Assembly (NCBI RefSeq): GCF_027744825.2 | Contig: NW_026527058.1 | Location: forward strand, 124,001-188,000 | Direction of reading: 5' to 3' | DNA from: Synchiropus splendidus | Lineage: Eukaryota > Chordata > Actinopteri > Syngnathiformes > Callionymidae | DNA: 64,000 bases | Shown: in pieces, positions 44,831-55,330 of the stretch | How positions within the stretch are numbered: position 1 is the stretch's first letter | How the letters are laid out: every line of letters begins with the position of its first letter | Notes under the pieces: generated by a model | Seen by the model: the letters and a program-made list of their open reading frames with translations, nothing else | What the model was told of the DNA's origin: nothing | Database searches by the model: none | Translations under genes and position numbers: made by a program

Positions 44831-47494
44831 TTCATCTCTCTGTCTATTTATAGAATCCCAAATCAAAAAATGCAGAGGAAAACATGAACTCAGCGGCAGA
44901 TGGTTCCTGTGAGCATGTTTACAAATCAGGTTTCAGCACAGTCTGAGGTGCAAGAGAGACAAGGTTTCCCACCTCCCTGCCTGTTACCATCTGCAGCTCT
45001 CTGTACTCTCTGGGCACCGAGCGAGCAACACGCGCCAAAACTGCACACATTAAAAACGCAGCTCAAGATTGCATGACGCTTATTGACTCAGTGCTTGAAA
45101 CAGACCCAACTCAAAGGAGGTTTCAGAACACAGTGATGGGCCCTGGTATGTTGTGTTTCATTTGAACGAAACAGTAAATAGAGCCGTGCTTGTTGTTCAG
45201 TATAAAATAAGGAAAGACAGTCCCCACGAAGTGGATTCAAGATCATTGCCATTGCAATCACACACACAGTCAAAGAGCCTCTGGGAGGAGGAAATGCTTT
45301 TCTGCGAGATTTCACTAAATAGCTTCACGATTGCTTTCATTGCTACTTCCTGCCACTGCATATGTTTGATTTCCCTTAAGTTTCTCAGATAAATGTCTCA
45401 TAAATGTCACAAGATGCAGATCAGTCAATTCAGTCAATAGAAGCTGTGAAATCCTACAGTATATTAACTTCCTGTCCACTTTTCCATGACCACCTGAACT
45501 TACTCCCAGGTTGTCCCACGACTTTTGACTTCCATACTTAGCAAAGATGACCACACAAAAATGCTACGCTGATTCGACATTAGCATCATGAATAATAACC
45601 GTTTTATAGCACAGTACCCTTGTAATGCTCTTTCGTGGCAACAGCTCTTACACTTCTGTGTTCTCATAACTACGATCTACATATGTCTGTTATTAGCATG
45701 ATCATTAGCATATTATAAACAGAATGTATAAACAAGGAAACCAAAGGGAAAATGTAAATTATGCACTAATAAAACATGTTTTTTGATTATACATTATTAC
45801 ATATACATTATTATTACATATTTAAGTACATTATAACGGGTGATTCTTAATGTTCTGTACGTTATAAATATTGGAGGGTCTTCATAAGAGGTATTATGGA
45901 AACCACTTGGGCATTAAGTCTTTAGCAGAGTCACACAGAGCTCATCTCTAGGGTTTAAAGGCATCATGCATAACAATAGTGAATTATTATTCATGTTTTC
46001 AGGATATAGGGTCAAAAATGAGAAAAGCATATGTCATCCAATTAAAAGGGGTAGGCTTCAAGAACCTGCACTTTGATTTAAAGAATCTTGTTTTAAATCT
46101 CTCTGCGTTCATGTGGCTGCACATTTCAATCCTTGATATGTAATGCATATGGCAGAATTGACAATAAATCCTCTACCTTTACCTTCACGCACGACTCTAG
46201 TCAAATCTGACCTTCAGAGGTGGAGAAATTTAAAAAGAAAAAAAAAAAAAAAATCATTGATAAACTACAGCAAGTGATTTTGTTTGGAGTGGGAAGTCTC
46301 CTCGGGTCAGCAGATCGTTACTCCATAAGTGTAAATTCAAAACAGTTTTATTATTGAGCCTCTTATATTCATAAAATCTGCTGTCTTACTGATGTTTACC
46401 TTAGTCCAAACTGGAAATGTTTTCATGCTCATCCTCTATTAATGCTCCAGTATATTCCTCACTGCCTATGAAAAGACCTACCAATGTCAAGAATCCCAAG
46501 GTTACGTTCCATGCTATTAAAGTTTGCTCCCAATTTCAGAAGCGCTGTAAATATAATTCAGCCACTCAGAATTCTGGCCCAAAAAGAGAATCGTGTGTTT
46601 CCTCCCTCTTACTTGGAGAAATGCTTGTCACGCTCGTACAATAGTCTCTCAAAACAATATCAAATCATATATTTTGTCTAAAATAAATAAAAAAATAAAA
46701 ACTTTCACAGGTTTCCTTCTCTACCTCCTGACTCAGCAACAATCTACTCAGCCCTAGAAGAGAATTGTTTCTGAAATATATTAATGAGATTGAGGTCAAA
46801 AACGAGAGGAGCATACAACAGGGAATCAGGTTTTCAAATAGATGAAAGTTGGTGGGAGAAAACGGTCACTGAATTTCAGTAAGTTACATCATGCGCATGC
46901 CCGATCCTTATTCATTTCAAGGTCATATGTGGGGTCCCCTTCAGCAAAGAAAAAAATAAACATTTCAATATTACTATTAATAGCTATGGGAGAAGGAAAA
47001 CACGCCTAAAATTTCCCTTTATGCCTTTACCATCAATAAAATTTGTCAAACGCCTTGTTTTTCTGCGCTTAAATTGGCCGCAGATACAAAGATGGTGACG
47101 TGTGATCCAGTTACACCTGATTCACCTGGACACTGGCAGTGCATCTCCATTCACAGAAACACTGCTGTGACATCAAATATGAGCTGGACAGTGAGGCAGC
47201 TGCCAGGACAGCAACTCCAGCTGGACGGGTGAGATGTTTCTCCAAGGAAGTTATCGCTAAATTATTAATTATCCTGGCTCAGCATCGACCAAATGACCTG
47301 CTGATGATTGTCTAAATGCATCCACCAGTGCGTATGTTGGATGCGTTTATTCAGCAAGCTACAGTCAAGTTTAAAGGGCGTTTCTTTTCTCTTGTTTTTA
47401 TTAAATGCAGTAATTTCAAGTGACGGTGCAAGCAAGCCGAGGTCAAGCACCAGCATGTTAGTGACGTGCAGGTGCAAAAGACGATGTGATTCAA
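44831..47494. other. No recognisable gene (2.7 kb)
   Basis: AT-rich, apparently single-copy sequence with scattered short open frames that show no family motifs, an A-run at about 46,235, and no inverted or tandem structure. It separates the 43-kb block from Polinton copy C and may be host intergenic DNA. Confidence 0.5.
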
Positions 47495-47855
47495 ATGTTA
47501 GGATCAGGACGTTGGTCCTTCAGGGCCATCCATAAAGTATCAACAGGAGTCACAGGTGAAGAAGAAGAAGATTTCGTCCTGGAGTATATTAATTCCGATT
47601 GTGGTGTTTTTCGTACTCTGTTAACCATACCGATGGATGCTTGGAGTGAGACAATCCATTTCTCCAAAAATCGACGGTCTCTTCTACCATAGCCGCTTAT
47701 GGAATGATGCCCTTGTGTTGAAAAAAGCACTGGCCTTTTAGGACCGCCCCACCCTGGACCGCCTACTTGTTGATGGCTGTTATAAAGAGGATTTTTTCCA
47801 GAGCAACACCATGCAGACGTACCTGTTGGAACAAGACCGTCCAAGACAACGATGA
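47495..47855 (+). pseudogene. Unrecognised Polinton ORF 1, copy C, two lesions
   Basis: Starts MLGSGRWSFRAIHKVSTGVT; a conserved-looking stretch (EYINSDCGVFRTLL, PMDAWSETIHFSK) continues in another frame after an A-run near 47,668 (GLFYHSRLWNDALVLKK), has a TAG at about 47,749, and goes on (YKEDFFQSNTMQTYLLEQ) to TGA at 47,853. That TGA overlaps the next ATG as ATGA, a compact viral arrangement. It lies just upstream of ORF 2 and integrase at the left end of the element. No function is recognised. Confidence 0.5.
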
Positions 47856-48661
47856 GGCCAGAAGGTGTTCCGAGACGTATCGTCACTACCTTCCTCGGAG
47901 CTGCTACAGGCGGCCCCGGGTACGGGATGAACAACTCCTCGCCGTCACCTCTACATCCTGCGGTAGAACACGTTGCGGCTGACGGTCATAAGTACGAGGG
48001 TTCTAACAACGACACGACAGACGGAGCCCGTCCTTCATTGGACGTCAAAGACGACACAGACGACTCTGTTGCAACTGAAATGCAAGATGTGGATGACGAG
48101 GAGGAACCTGTAGGGAAGGCAGCAACCGCCTGCCCCGGGAACGAAACTGTCGACGTGCATCCGCCTGCTTTATCCACTGCTTCTCAAGACCAAGAACCAG
48201 CAGCTAATGATGACACGGATGGATGGATAAGCGGTTTCTTCTTGAAAGCTTTAAAGACAGTTGTATTTCATCTACTAGGTAAAACCATACGCAGGTATTG
48301 GAGGGAGATCTGCTACGGTTGCCAAGTAGACCATCCCAGCCAACTACAACACAGCTGTCTTGAAGAGATGGAGGATGATTTCTACCGCCTTAATTTTCCA
48401 CCCGTTGATGAAGAGAACTTTCTGCCTGCTGTACAACACTACTTGACCCTGAATGACGTACAACCGGGGAAAATGAGAACGAAGGCTACGGCTGAGACAG
48501 TCTTGCTCGAAATGAGGTGGCGAAAATCAACTGTCTGGAATGAATACATCAAACATGAGCCTGAGGATCTTCTAATTGAACGTCTGGAATCAGCAAGTAG
48601 AATCTGGAATAGAACGCCGGTCCTGGGCGATGTCACAAACACGAGATTCCCTCGTATGTGA
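47852..48661 (+). CDS. Unrecognised Polinton ORF 2, copy C, 269 aa, intact
   Basis: An uninterrupted frame starting MRPEGVPRRIVTTFLGAATG. Residues 1-120 are acidic and disordered-looking (DVKDDTDDSVATEMQDVDDE). Residues 125-145 form a hydrophobic/aromatic segment (WISGFFLKALKTVVFHLLG). Then comes a Cys/His cluster (CYGCQVDHPSQLQHSCLEE) that could bind a metal, and an acidic/aromatic C-terminal domain ending NTRFPRM. The start overlaps the ORF 1 stop; integrase begins 126 bp downstream. I do not recognise the family. An early regulatory role is only a guess from its position. Confidence 0.7.
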   Translation: MRPEGVPRRIVTTFLGAATGGPGYGMNNSSPSPLHPAVEHVAADGHKYEGSNNDTTDGARPSLDVKDDTDDSVATEMQDVDDEEEPVGKAATACPGNETVDVHPPALSTASQDQEPAANDDTDGWISGFFLKALKTVVFHLLGKTIRRYWREICYGCQVDHPSQLQHSCLEEMEDDFYRLNFPPVDEENFLPAVQHYLTLNDVQPGKMRTKATAETVLLEMRWRKSTVWNEYIKHEPEDLLIERLESASRIWNRTPVLGDVTNTRFPRM

Positions 48662-48786
48662 TGTTTATTTTTTTTTACTCTTTTACTGTCTTTGTATAAC
48701 ATTACGTTTGAATCCTTACATAACCTGTGGAATAAAAAACATTAAGAAGTATATTTGGATCTCAGCTCATTCATTTCTCGTTTAAC

Positions 48787-49857
48787 ATGACGGTGAAACA
48801 CATCATTAAAAGAGTTTATTACAATCCTCTTCACCCCGGGACCTCTGGAGGTGTGAGTCGCCTTCGTCCAGGGGTGCAGGTTGAGACTGGAAAACCAGTC
48901 AGTTCTAAATCTATTAAAGATTTTTTTATCAAAACAGGATGCCTACACCCTGCATAAACCAGCCAGAGTAAACTTTCCGAGATACAGAGTATTTGTTCAC
49001 AGGCCTCTTCAACAATTCCAGGCCGACCTATGCGACATGCAGGCGTTGGCTTAGATATAACGACGATCAAAATTACTTGTTGACCGTTATAGATGTATTT
49101 TCAAAGAGGGCCTATGTACGCGTTTTAAAAAGAAAGACTCCGATCGAGAGAATGAAGGCGTTCAAAACAGTGCTGGAGGAGTGCGGGACGCCTGCAAAGC
49201 TACAGACGGATGATGGGAAAGATTTTTTTAACAAGAGTTTTAGGGCTTTGATGGAAAGGAAGGGTATTAATCATTTTTCAACAGCGAGTGACGTTAAGGC
49301 CTCTGTGGTTGAGAGATTTAACCTCACTCTTAAAAGTCGGATGTGGAGATATTTCACGGCTAAAAACACATTACGTTACATCGAGGTTTTACAGGATCTA
49401 GTAAAGAGTTATAATCACAGCTATCACAGTAGTATAAAAATGACACCGATGGAAGTAACTAAAGAAAATACTCTGCAATTTTTACATTAGACCATCGAAA
49501 GATCTGCAGAAGGCAAAATTTAAGGAGGGCGATCGTGTTAGGATATCAAAACTACAAGGTGTATTTGACAAAAAGTATGAGCAGAGTTTTACAGATGAGA
49601 TATTTACGATAACTGAATGTATTCATCGCACCCCGCCTGTGTATAAATTGAAAGATTTCGACGGCGAGACCATCCAGGGGTCATTTTATGATCAAGAATT
49701 ACAAAAAGTACAACTCGTAAAGGATAAAGTATTTCACGTTGAAAAGATTCTCATGGAACGCTGCGTTAAAGGAGAGAGGCAGGTCTTTGTCCAGTGGAAG
49801 AACTGGCCTGAAAAATTCAACAGCTGGGTAAAAGCTTCGGATATAAAAAATATATAA
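48787..49857 (+). pseudogene. int: Polinton integrase (retroviral type) with chromodomain, copy C, broken
   Basis: The DDE triad is visible across frames: Asp in QADLCDMQAL (about 49,025), Asp in LQTDDGKDF (about 49,210) and Glu in SVVERFNLTL (about 49,312). The N-terminal part includes YNPLHPGTSGG and, in another frame, DAYTLHKPARVNFPR. The C-terminus has an SH3-like region and a chromodomain (FHVEKILMERC, VFVQWKNWPEKFNSWVKASD). Frame changes occur at a seven-T run (48,921), near 49,050, and near 49,490. The enzyme would integrate the element DNA, and the chromodomain would target chromatin. Copy A lacks this gene entirely. Confidence 0.88.
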
Positions 49858-49891
49858 GAAGGTCCTTCTTTACACCAGGCATCATATCACC

Positions 49892-50833
49892 ATGTACGAC
49901 TCAAAGAACGCAGGCTTCTATGTGACTTTACCATCAAACGCCAGCGCAAATGTTTTTAAAGACAACTCCATTGGTACTTTCCGCGTTGATTTAGCACAAC
50001 ATATCGATTTAAACGGAAAATGGGAGGTCGCTTTGACGGAGATTACATACCCTCACACGTGGCATAATATTCCAGAGGATACAGCATCATTTTCCTGGAA
50101 ACCGAACCCTAGAGGACCTGATTCCAACACAAACACGGCTCCCCCTAGAGGATCAGATTCGGAGGCTAACACAACACGACGGTATAAAGATGAATTTCAT
50201 AGAGCCATGGCTCGTCTTAGGGCTCCAGATCCCGATGCCAGCGCCTCTGCTCAGAGGAAAAAAGACGAATCACGAGGGGTTGATCGACATTTCAAAACGG
50301 CGGGAACAGATATTTCCAAACTGAAGTTTAAGGGAGGATATTACAGCTCTATTAATCAGATTACAACCGAGTTGGAGCAAACCTTTAAAAAAACCAATAA
50401 CGACATACGCTTCCTGTTTAACAGTGCACGGCAAAAAATTGATCTTCAAGGAGACGGGCAGAACCTAGTGCTTTTTAACTCGCCTTTGGCTTACATGCTA
50501 GGTGTAGAGCCTGGTAATTGGATAAATTTTTGCGACTACAGAGCGCCCCATCCAGTTGATTTAAAAGTGGGGTTTTACCATCTCTACTGTTACAGCGACG
50601 TTGTAAGACCGCAGCTTGTAGGGGATGCATATGCACCGCTTTTAAGAACTGTGGAAATCAAGGGTAGCTACTCAGATATAATCACACAACATTTTAACCC
50701 TGCTTTCTATTTACCGGTGGCCAAGAACCATATTGAAAATATTCAGATACAAATTAAATCGAATCTTAACAAACCCGTCAATTTTACCTTTGGAAAGGTC
50801 GTGGTGACTCTATACTTTAGACCTGTTACTTGA
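49892..50833 (+). CDS. Polinton penton (minor capsid) protein, copy C, intact, 313 aa
   Basis: An uninterrupted frame from [20 protein letters not shown] to LYFRPVT. Polinton penton is a single jelly-roll protein placed at capsid vertices; the N-terminal beta-rich block ([35 protein letters not shown]) and C-terminal block (FNPAFYLPVAKNHIENIQIQ) are typical. Between them is a polar insert (about residues 70-130, SNTNTA, DPDASASAQRKKD) that looks flexible. It starts 34 bp after integrase and is followed by the basic protein and capsid gene in the usual Polinton order. The copy A version at 2,061-2,925 is a pseudogene. Confidence 0.88.
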   Translation: MYDSKNAGFYVTLPSNASANVFKDNSIGTFRVDLAQHIDLNGKWEVALTEITYPHTWHNIPEDTASFSWKPNPRGPDSNTNTAPPRGSDSEANTTRRYKDEFHRAMARLRAPDPDASASAQRKKDESRGVDRHFKTAGTDISKLKFKGGYYSSINQITTELEQTFKKTNNDIRFLFNSARQKIDLQGDGQNLVLFNSPLAYMLGVEPGNWINFCDYRAPHPVDLKVGFYHLYCYSDVVRPQLVGDAYAPLLRTVEIKGSYSDIITQHFNPAFYLPVAKNHIENIQIQIKSNLNKPVNFTFGKVVVTLYFRPVT

Positions 50834-50937
50834 GAGGATATTATATAACCCTTGTATCGTCATGTGGAAATTCATTCACCATCACAACGCCGGAGAGAGA
50901 TAACCAGTCTTTGCAGGCCAAGTCGTAAACAAGCACA

Positions 50938-51375
50938 ATGGTTCATGCAGGCTTAAGAGACGACCCTCACAGATTTGTACAATATTATGAAAAACAGGTG
51001 GGCGGAGATCTACCCGGTTTCTACGGTGCCCCTGTTATGTACGAACGTGGCATCGGTTCCCTCTTCTCGAAAATGTTTCGGTTTGATTCACCGCTCTTGA
51101 AAAGAGGTATTGCCATCGCGAAACAACATCTCAAATCAGCGGTGGGTAACATAGCTACGGATATGTTCACCCGTACCTTGAGAGGAATGAGCGATCAACA
51201 GAGACAGAAAGGGTCAGGAGGTACAGCCGTCTTATCGCGGAGGACAAAGAGACGCCCTCCAGGACGATGTGTAACACAGAGCTCTAATAAACGTACAAAC
51301 AAAAAAAGAAAGAAGTCTGTTGACAGAAGCAAACGGTCCAAGAGGAAGTCCAGAGGGAGCTCTGATATATTTTAA
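50938..51375 (+). CDS. Basic virion protein, copy C, intact, 145 aa
   Basis: Frame MVHAGLRDDPHRFVQYYEKQ to GSSDIF. Residues 25-65 have a Gly-rich, amphipathic pattern (GAPVMYERGIGSLFSKMF, LLKRGIAIAKQHLKSAVGN), followed by a strongly basic tail (RRTKRRPPGR, KKRKKSVDRSKRSKRKSR). The position between penton and major capsid, plus the basic tail, suggest a core or internal virion protein that binds DNA, comparable to adenovirus core or pVI-like proteins. That role is inference; I see no named domain. Confidence 0.78.
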   Translation: MVHAGLRDDPHRFVQYYEKQVGGDLPGFYGAPVMYERGIGSLFSKMFRFDSPLLKRGIAIAKQHLKSAVGNIATDMFTRTLRGMSDQQRQKGSGGTAVLSRRTKRRPPGRCVTQSSNKRTNKKRKKSVDRSKRSKRKSRGSSDIF

Positions 51376-51395
51376 AAAACCTTATATACAGTAAC

Positions 51396-52710
51396 ATGGC
51401 ACTCCTACACCAGAAATCTGCTGAATGCACATTGGCAGAACTGGATTTATTCACGCCCCCGATGACGCAACTTTCCATCAAAGACAAAATTTACACTGAA
51501 ATTGCACCAGTAGCCGCTATCAGCGAAGGAGGACCTATTGAGTTTTTTATACCGGGAGACGGTGAAAAGTATCTAGACCTAAACGACACCCTTCTACACG
51601 TGCGTGCAAGAATTACTAACGCCGATGGCACACCGCTGGCTAACGACGCAGCGGTCGGTCTCATCAATTACCCTCTAAACACAATCTTTGACCAGTGCAA
51701 TGTGGTTCTGGGCGATCGGATGATTTCACAATCCAGTTCCACAAATCCGTACAGAGCTATGATTGAAACACTTCTCAACTTTTCAGGCGACACTCTTAAA
51801 ACACAGTTTAGCGCCGGTCTTTTTTACCAAGACACAACTGGGTCAGTTGACTCGATCATCACTGTAAACGGTCCCAACGCAGGTCTTAATAAGAGGGCCG
51901 AGTTCACGAGCAGATCCAGAGAAGTACATCTTCTCGGTCCTCTCCACGGCGACATATTTTTCTGCGAGAGACTGTTATTAAACTCTGTCGATTTAAGAAT
52001 TAATGCCGAATGATGCCTTCTGCCTGACCGGACCCCGCGACTCCACCTTTCGTCTGAAAATCCTCGGCGCCTCTCTGTTTGTGAAGAAAGTCACTGTTTC
52101 GCCAGCTGTGAGAATAGGTCATGCAGCGGGTGTGTTAAAAGGAAATGCTCTCTTCCCCCTCTCACGAGTCAATGTAAAAACATACTCCATTCCAGAAAAC
52201 TCAAGAATATGCACCCAGGAGAATTTATTTCTGGGTTCAATACCTAAATACGTGGTTTTAGGGTTGGTACATCACGAGGCATTTACCGGTATGAGAGATC
52301 TCTCCCCGTTCAATTTTCATCATTACAACACTGAATATCTAGCCCTCTGTCAGGACGGCCAACAGATCCCTGCTAAAGCTTTTCAACCTCAGTTTAATAA
52401 CGGTATGGCGGTCAGAGAGTTTTATAACATGATTCTAGCTACAGGAAGACATTTGAAGGATCTGCCTCTAAGCATCGACCGCGAAGGTTTTAGAAGCGGT
52501 TATTCGTTGTTTGCATTTCATCTCAATCCAGCCGACGACAACTACGCTCTCTCTCCTCTCTCAAATGGGAATTTAAGACTGGAGATGAGATTCAGAGTAC
52601 CCTTACCGAACACCGTAACACTGATTGTGTACGCTTGTTACGATTCCATTCTGGAGATTTATGCAAAAAGACAAGTGCTGGTGGACTATTATTATAAAAG
52701 TTATGGATAG
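51396..52710 (+). pseudogene. Polinton major capsid protein (double jelly-roll), copy C, one frameshift
   Basis: Starts MALLHQKSAECTLAELDLFT and ends YYYKSYG; the two frames (51,396-52,013 and 52,003-52,710) together span a full-length gene of about 437 codons. Compared with copy A, 8 bp are missing near 52,000, after NSVDLRIN, which causes the shift. Otherwise all blocks are present (EFFIPGDGEKYLDLNDTLLH, LINYPLNTIFDQCNVVLG, MRDLSPFNFHHYNTEYLALC). It begins 20 bp after the basic protein and overlaps the protease start. Confidence 0.9.
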
Positions 52711-53241
52711 TCTCCAGTTACAGAGGCTGCTGAGAGGTCTCTTGGGCGACACATTTTACGGTGTATGGCCGTCGGACAGGTTGCCTCAATTGACACAACC
52801 CCTCAGACTGCCTGCATATTTCATCGTCAACACACATCCGGCACATAAACCAGGAGAGCACTGGTTTTAACTCTCGAAGAAGACGGTAGAACAACTTTCT
52901 TTGACTCATTTGGAATGGGACCCTACTTTGCACATTACCCTGAAAATATTTTAAAGTTTCTCAAAAAACATTCAGTCGACATCAAGTACAACAATGGTCA
53001 ACTACAGCACCCCCTATCGTTTGTATGTGGTCATCACTGCGTCATCTACCTCTGTCATCGCGCTAGAGGGCTGTCTATCGAAGAAGTATTAAGTCTATAA
53101 AGCGACGATACCTTAACAAATGACCTCATGGTATACAACTTTGTGAAAGGTCATCAACAATGTCTAAAAAGATGCGCCCACTGTCCGTGGAAACAACAAA
53201 ACTGTTCTCTTCTGTATTTTAATGACTATTGTAACGTGTGA
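52703..53241 (+). pseudogene. Adenain-type protease, copy C, broken
   Basis: Homologue of 4,376-4,918. A 4-bp deletion directly after the catalytic-His block (GEHW, near 52,865) creates a stop. The Cys block SFVCGHHCVIYLCHRA is open in another frame but meets a TAA at 53,098, where copy A has a Tyr codon. The Cys-rich end is still visible to TGA at 53,239. Confidence 0.88.
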
Positions 53242-53300
53242 CTAATCTTATTTTGTTTGTACGTGTGTTGAAAAGAAAATCTGTAATCTTATAGTAATTC

Positions 53301-53306
53301 AATAAA
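53301..53306 (+). terminator. AATAAA poly(A) signal, copy C plus-strand genes
   Basis: AATAAA 60 bp after the protease frame, at the same place as 4,975 in copy A, between convergent gene blocks. Confidence 0.6.
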
Positions 53307-53351
53307 ACATTTTATTGATGAAAAGGCAATAACCGTGTACAAGGTAATTAT

Positions 53352-54116
53352 TCATGAAACCCATCGAGGTGTTAGAGACAATTTCTTCCTTTTGGTCGCT
53401 ACACGCGTCAAGCGTCGTCGAGGTGTCACTTTAGAGTCCTTTGGGTCGGGAGACCAGCCCTCGGCTATACTTTTCTTTCGTGAGGTAGAATTCGATTTAA
53501 GTCTCTGATATTGAGGCCGCGCTTCAGGATTGGACAGCAGGGTGAGAGGGATGTTTAGCTTTAATAATGTGACGAGAAACTCGGACCATCCCTCAGGTAA
53601 TGAAGAACTTGTTTTCTTATACGGTAGGGAAAGGTACTTGAATATATCAATCACATGAGAGCCTTTTACAGCATTTCCTTCATACATAAATTCACCATTC
53701 ATATTCCAACCGTCGCCGTTTTTGGATATCCTCTGGATAATGTATTCAGCATTTCTTCGAGCTTTTGACGGAAGGCTGTTTAGAATATCCTTACCCACGA
53801 CGTCCGTTACAGAGGGTGTTTTTAGAACGCTTTGGTCGCGACTGTCAGAGTCGTGGGGATGATCTCCGTCTCGTTGTAAAGTCAGAGTTACTCTCCTTTG
53901 GTCTCTCTGATCCTGTTTTGTAAAGGTTAAATATCTCTGCAATAGACCATCATACTGTTTAATCTTCTCATACGAGTTTAACTGAGAATCATTTAGAACG
54001 GTCCTCATCTTCTCATTCAATTAATCTTCGGCTGTTTCACGGATGTCAGAGGATGGGCGTGATAACTGGTTAATTTGCTGAGGAGAGACGAGATACATTT
54101 TCTGGACAGTCTTCAT
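53352..54116 (-). pseudogene. Conserved Polinton hypothetical protein, copy C, one nonsense codon
   Basis: The full-length version of the gene seen at 5,026 and 8,720. It begins MKTVQKMYLVSP at 54,116 and has a single TAA near codon 32, after which 222 codons are open from 54,020. Besides the GWNMNGEFMYEG core it keeps the basic C-terminal tail (RRRLTRVATKRKKLSLTP) that copy B lost. Function unknown; the tail suggests nucleic-acid or virion-core contact. Confidence 0.72.
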
Positions 54117-54122
54117 GGCGTT

Positions 54123-54460
54123 TTACTTCTTTACAAGTCCTCCTATTAGATTTCCAATGATTGGAACAGCAGCCGCTAGCAACGGCAACAGGAATCCACC
54201 CGATTGCTTTTTAAGAATCCTTCGTTTACGCTTCACGCACGCTTTTTTTTAGCCAAGAGTCTGATGTTTTTCTTCTGATTTTTCAGTTTTTTTAACTGAG
54301 CTTGCGACAATGGTACATTCCCCTTCAAAACATTCAGGGCGATCTCGCAAAGAGCTTGAATAAAGTCCCGAGAACGCATTAAAATGTCTTTACGTTTCTT
54401 TGACGGAGCGTGGTATAGTTCCTTAAGTAAACCAGCGTTTCTTTTTATACGCGCTGACAT
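54123..54460 (-). pseudogene. PX-like small virion protein, copy C, frameshifted
   Basis: Starts MSARIKRNAGLLKELYHAPS and follows copy B to LLAKKK, where an A-run on the sense strand (54,243-54,250) differs in length and shifts the frame. The Gly-Gly and hydrophobic tail remain in another frame, to TAA at 54,123. Confidence 0.7.
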
Positions 54461-54463
54461 AAC

Positions 54464-54956
54464 TTAAGCAGACGTTTTTGGTATGTACACAGTGTGACGC
54501 TCGTGAGGAAGTATCCCAGTCCTTAGTCTGTAGCGTTCTGGACATGAGGGTGTTAGATCAACAATTAAGTACCCGTGAGCGTCGGCTGTAGCATCTTCAA
54601 AGCTTTCTAGAAAGAAAGCTCTTTGAGACGGGTAAATCTGTTGAGCAAGAACTTTTATCTGCATTTTATCGCGAGGATTCTTAAACAATACAAAGTAATT
54701 GCTATTCAGACTAATAGTACGACTATATTTACCACGATGAAATAAGTTTTGCGTCAGCATTATAACACTCATATTTTTATGATGTCTGTACTGCGTAAAA
54801 ACACGGACAACCTCTGGGTTTTCAGAAGCTTCAAAAATAACATCGTCAAGAATAATCAAATGTTTTCTATCAGTAGGAAATACATCTTCATTTTCAAAAG
54901 ATTCAGGTAAACCTTCAATGAATTTGATATTTTTATTCATCTTTTGCAACTCAGTG
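54464..54956 (-). pseudogene. Packaging ATPase, copy C, Walker A half deleted
   Basis: Open from LQKMNKNIKFIEGLPESF through HLIILDDVIFEA (Walker B) to PKTSA-stop. It preserves the NPRDKMQIKVLAQQIYPSQ and DLTPSCPERYRLRTGILP regions lost or broken elsewhere. The N-terminal part with Walker A is missing: at about 54,956 the frame joins the C-terminal end of polB, giving an accidental chimeric frame of 222 codons. Confidence 0.85.
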
Positions 54957-55120
54957 CAAAACCCGAAAGGTTTGGTTGTGCCGTCCGAAAACAAGCGCCT
55001 CTTATCGTACACGACCCGGAGTTTTTTCGTAACTGATCTGTTTTTTAAAGTGATGTTCTTTTTTATCCCTGACAATGTTGTGTTGACGGGTCTCAAGCAC
55101 GCCGTCAGGAGAATACTGTA
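54957..55120 (-). pseudogene. polB: polB C-terminal remnant, copy C
   Basis: Only the last 50 or so codons remain (KKLRVVYDKRRLFSDGTTKP, then the PFGF end fused to the ATPase). The motif-bearing part is gone; the match ends near 55,120, which is the right breakpoint of copy C. Confidence 0.8.
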
Positions 55121-55330
55121 AAAACAAGTCATCCAGTGTCACCACAAACAATGGGGGAACCCTTTACACATGACTGTTAGATTGTGGATGAAAAGTTTGA
55201 GGCCCTCCTGAAAGAGGGATCATTGTTCAAGTTTTTTGACCCTCAGATTATCAATTAATGTGTTAATATTCTTCTGCGAGACGTACGGTTACTCTCTCCT
55301 CACTGGCATCAACAAGAAATATCTGTAACT
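55121..55330. other. No recognisable feature
   Basis: 210 bp between the copy C breakpoint and the Harbinger-type element, with no coding or repeat signal that I can identify. Confidence 0.4.

Noticed and set aside
44480..46680. Small open frames between the 43-kb block and copy C (for example 45,088-45,315 and 46,417-46,644).
   Set aside because: Short, with no motif, splice context or neighbouring homologue; expected by chance in AT-rich DNA.
47491..47934. Minus-strand frame of 147 codons over ORF 1.
   Set aside because: The plus-strand frames show coherent protein-like sequence, overlap coupling with ORF 2 and the same direction as integrase; the minus frame has no recognisable motif.
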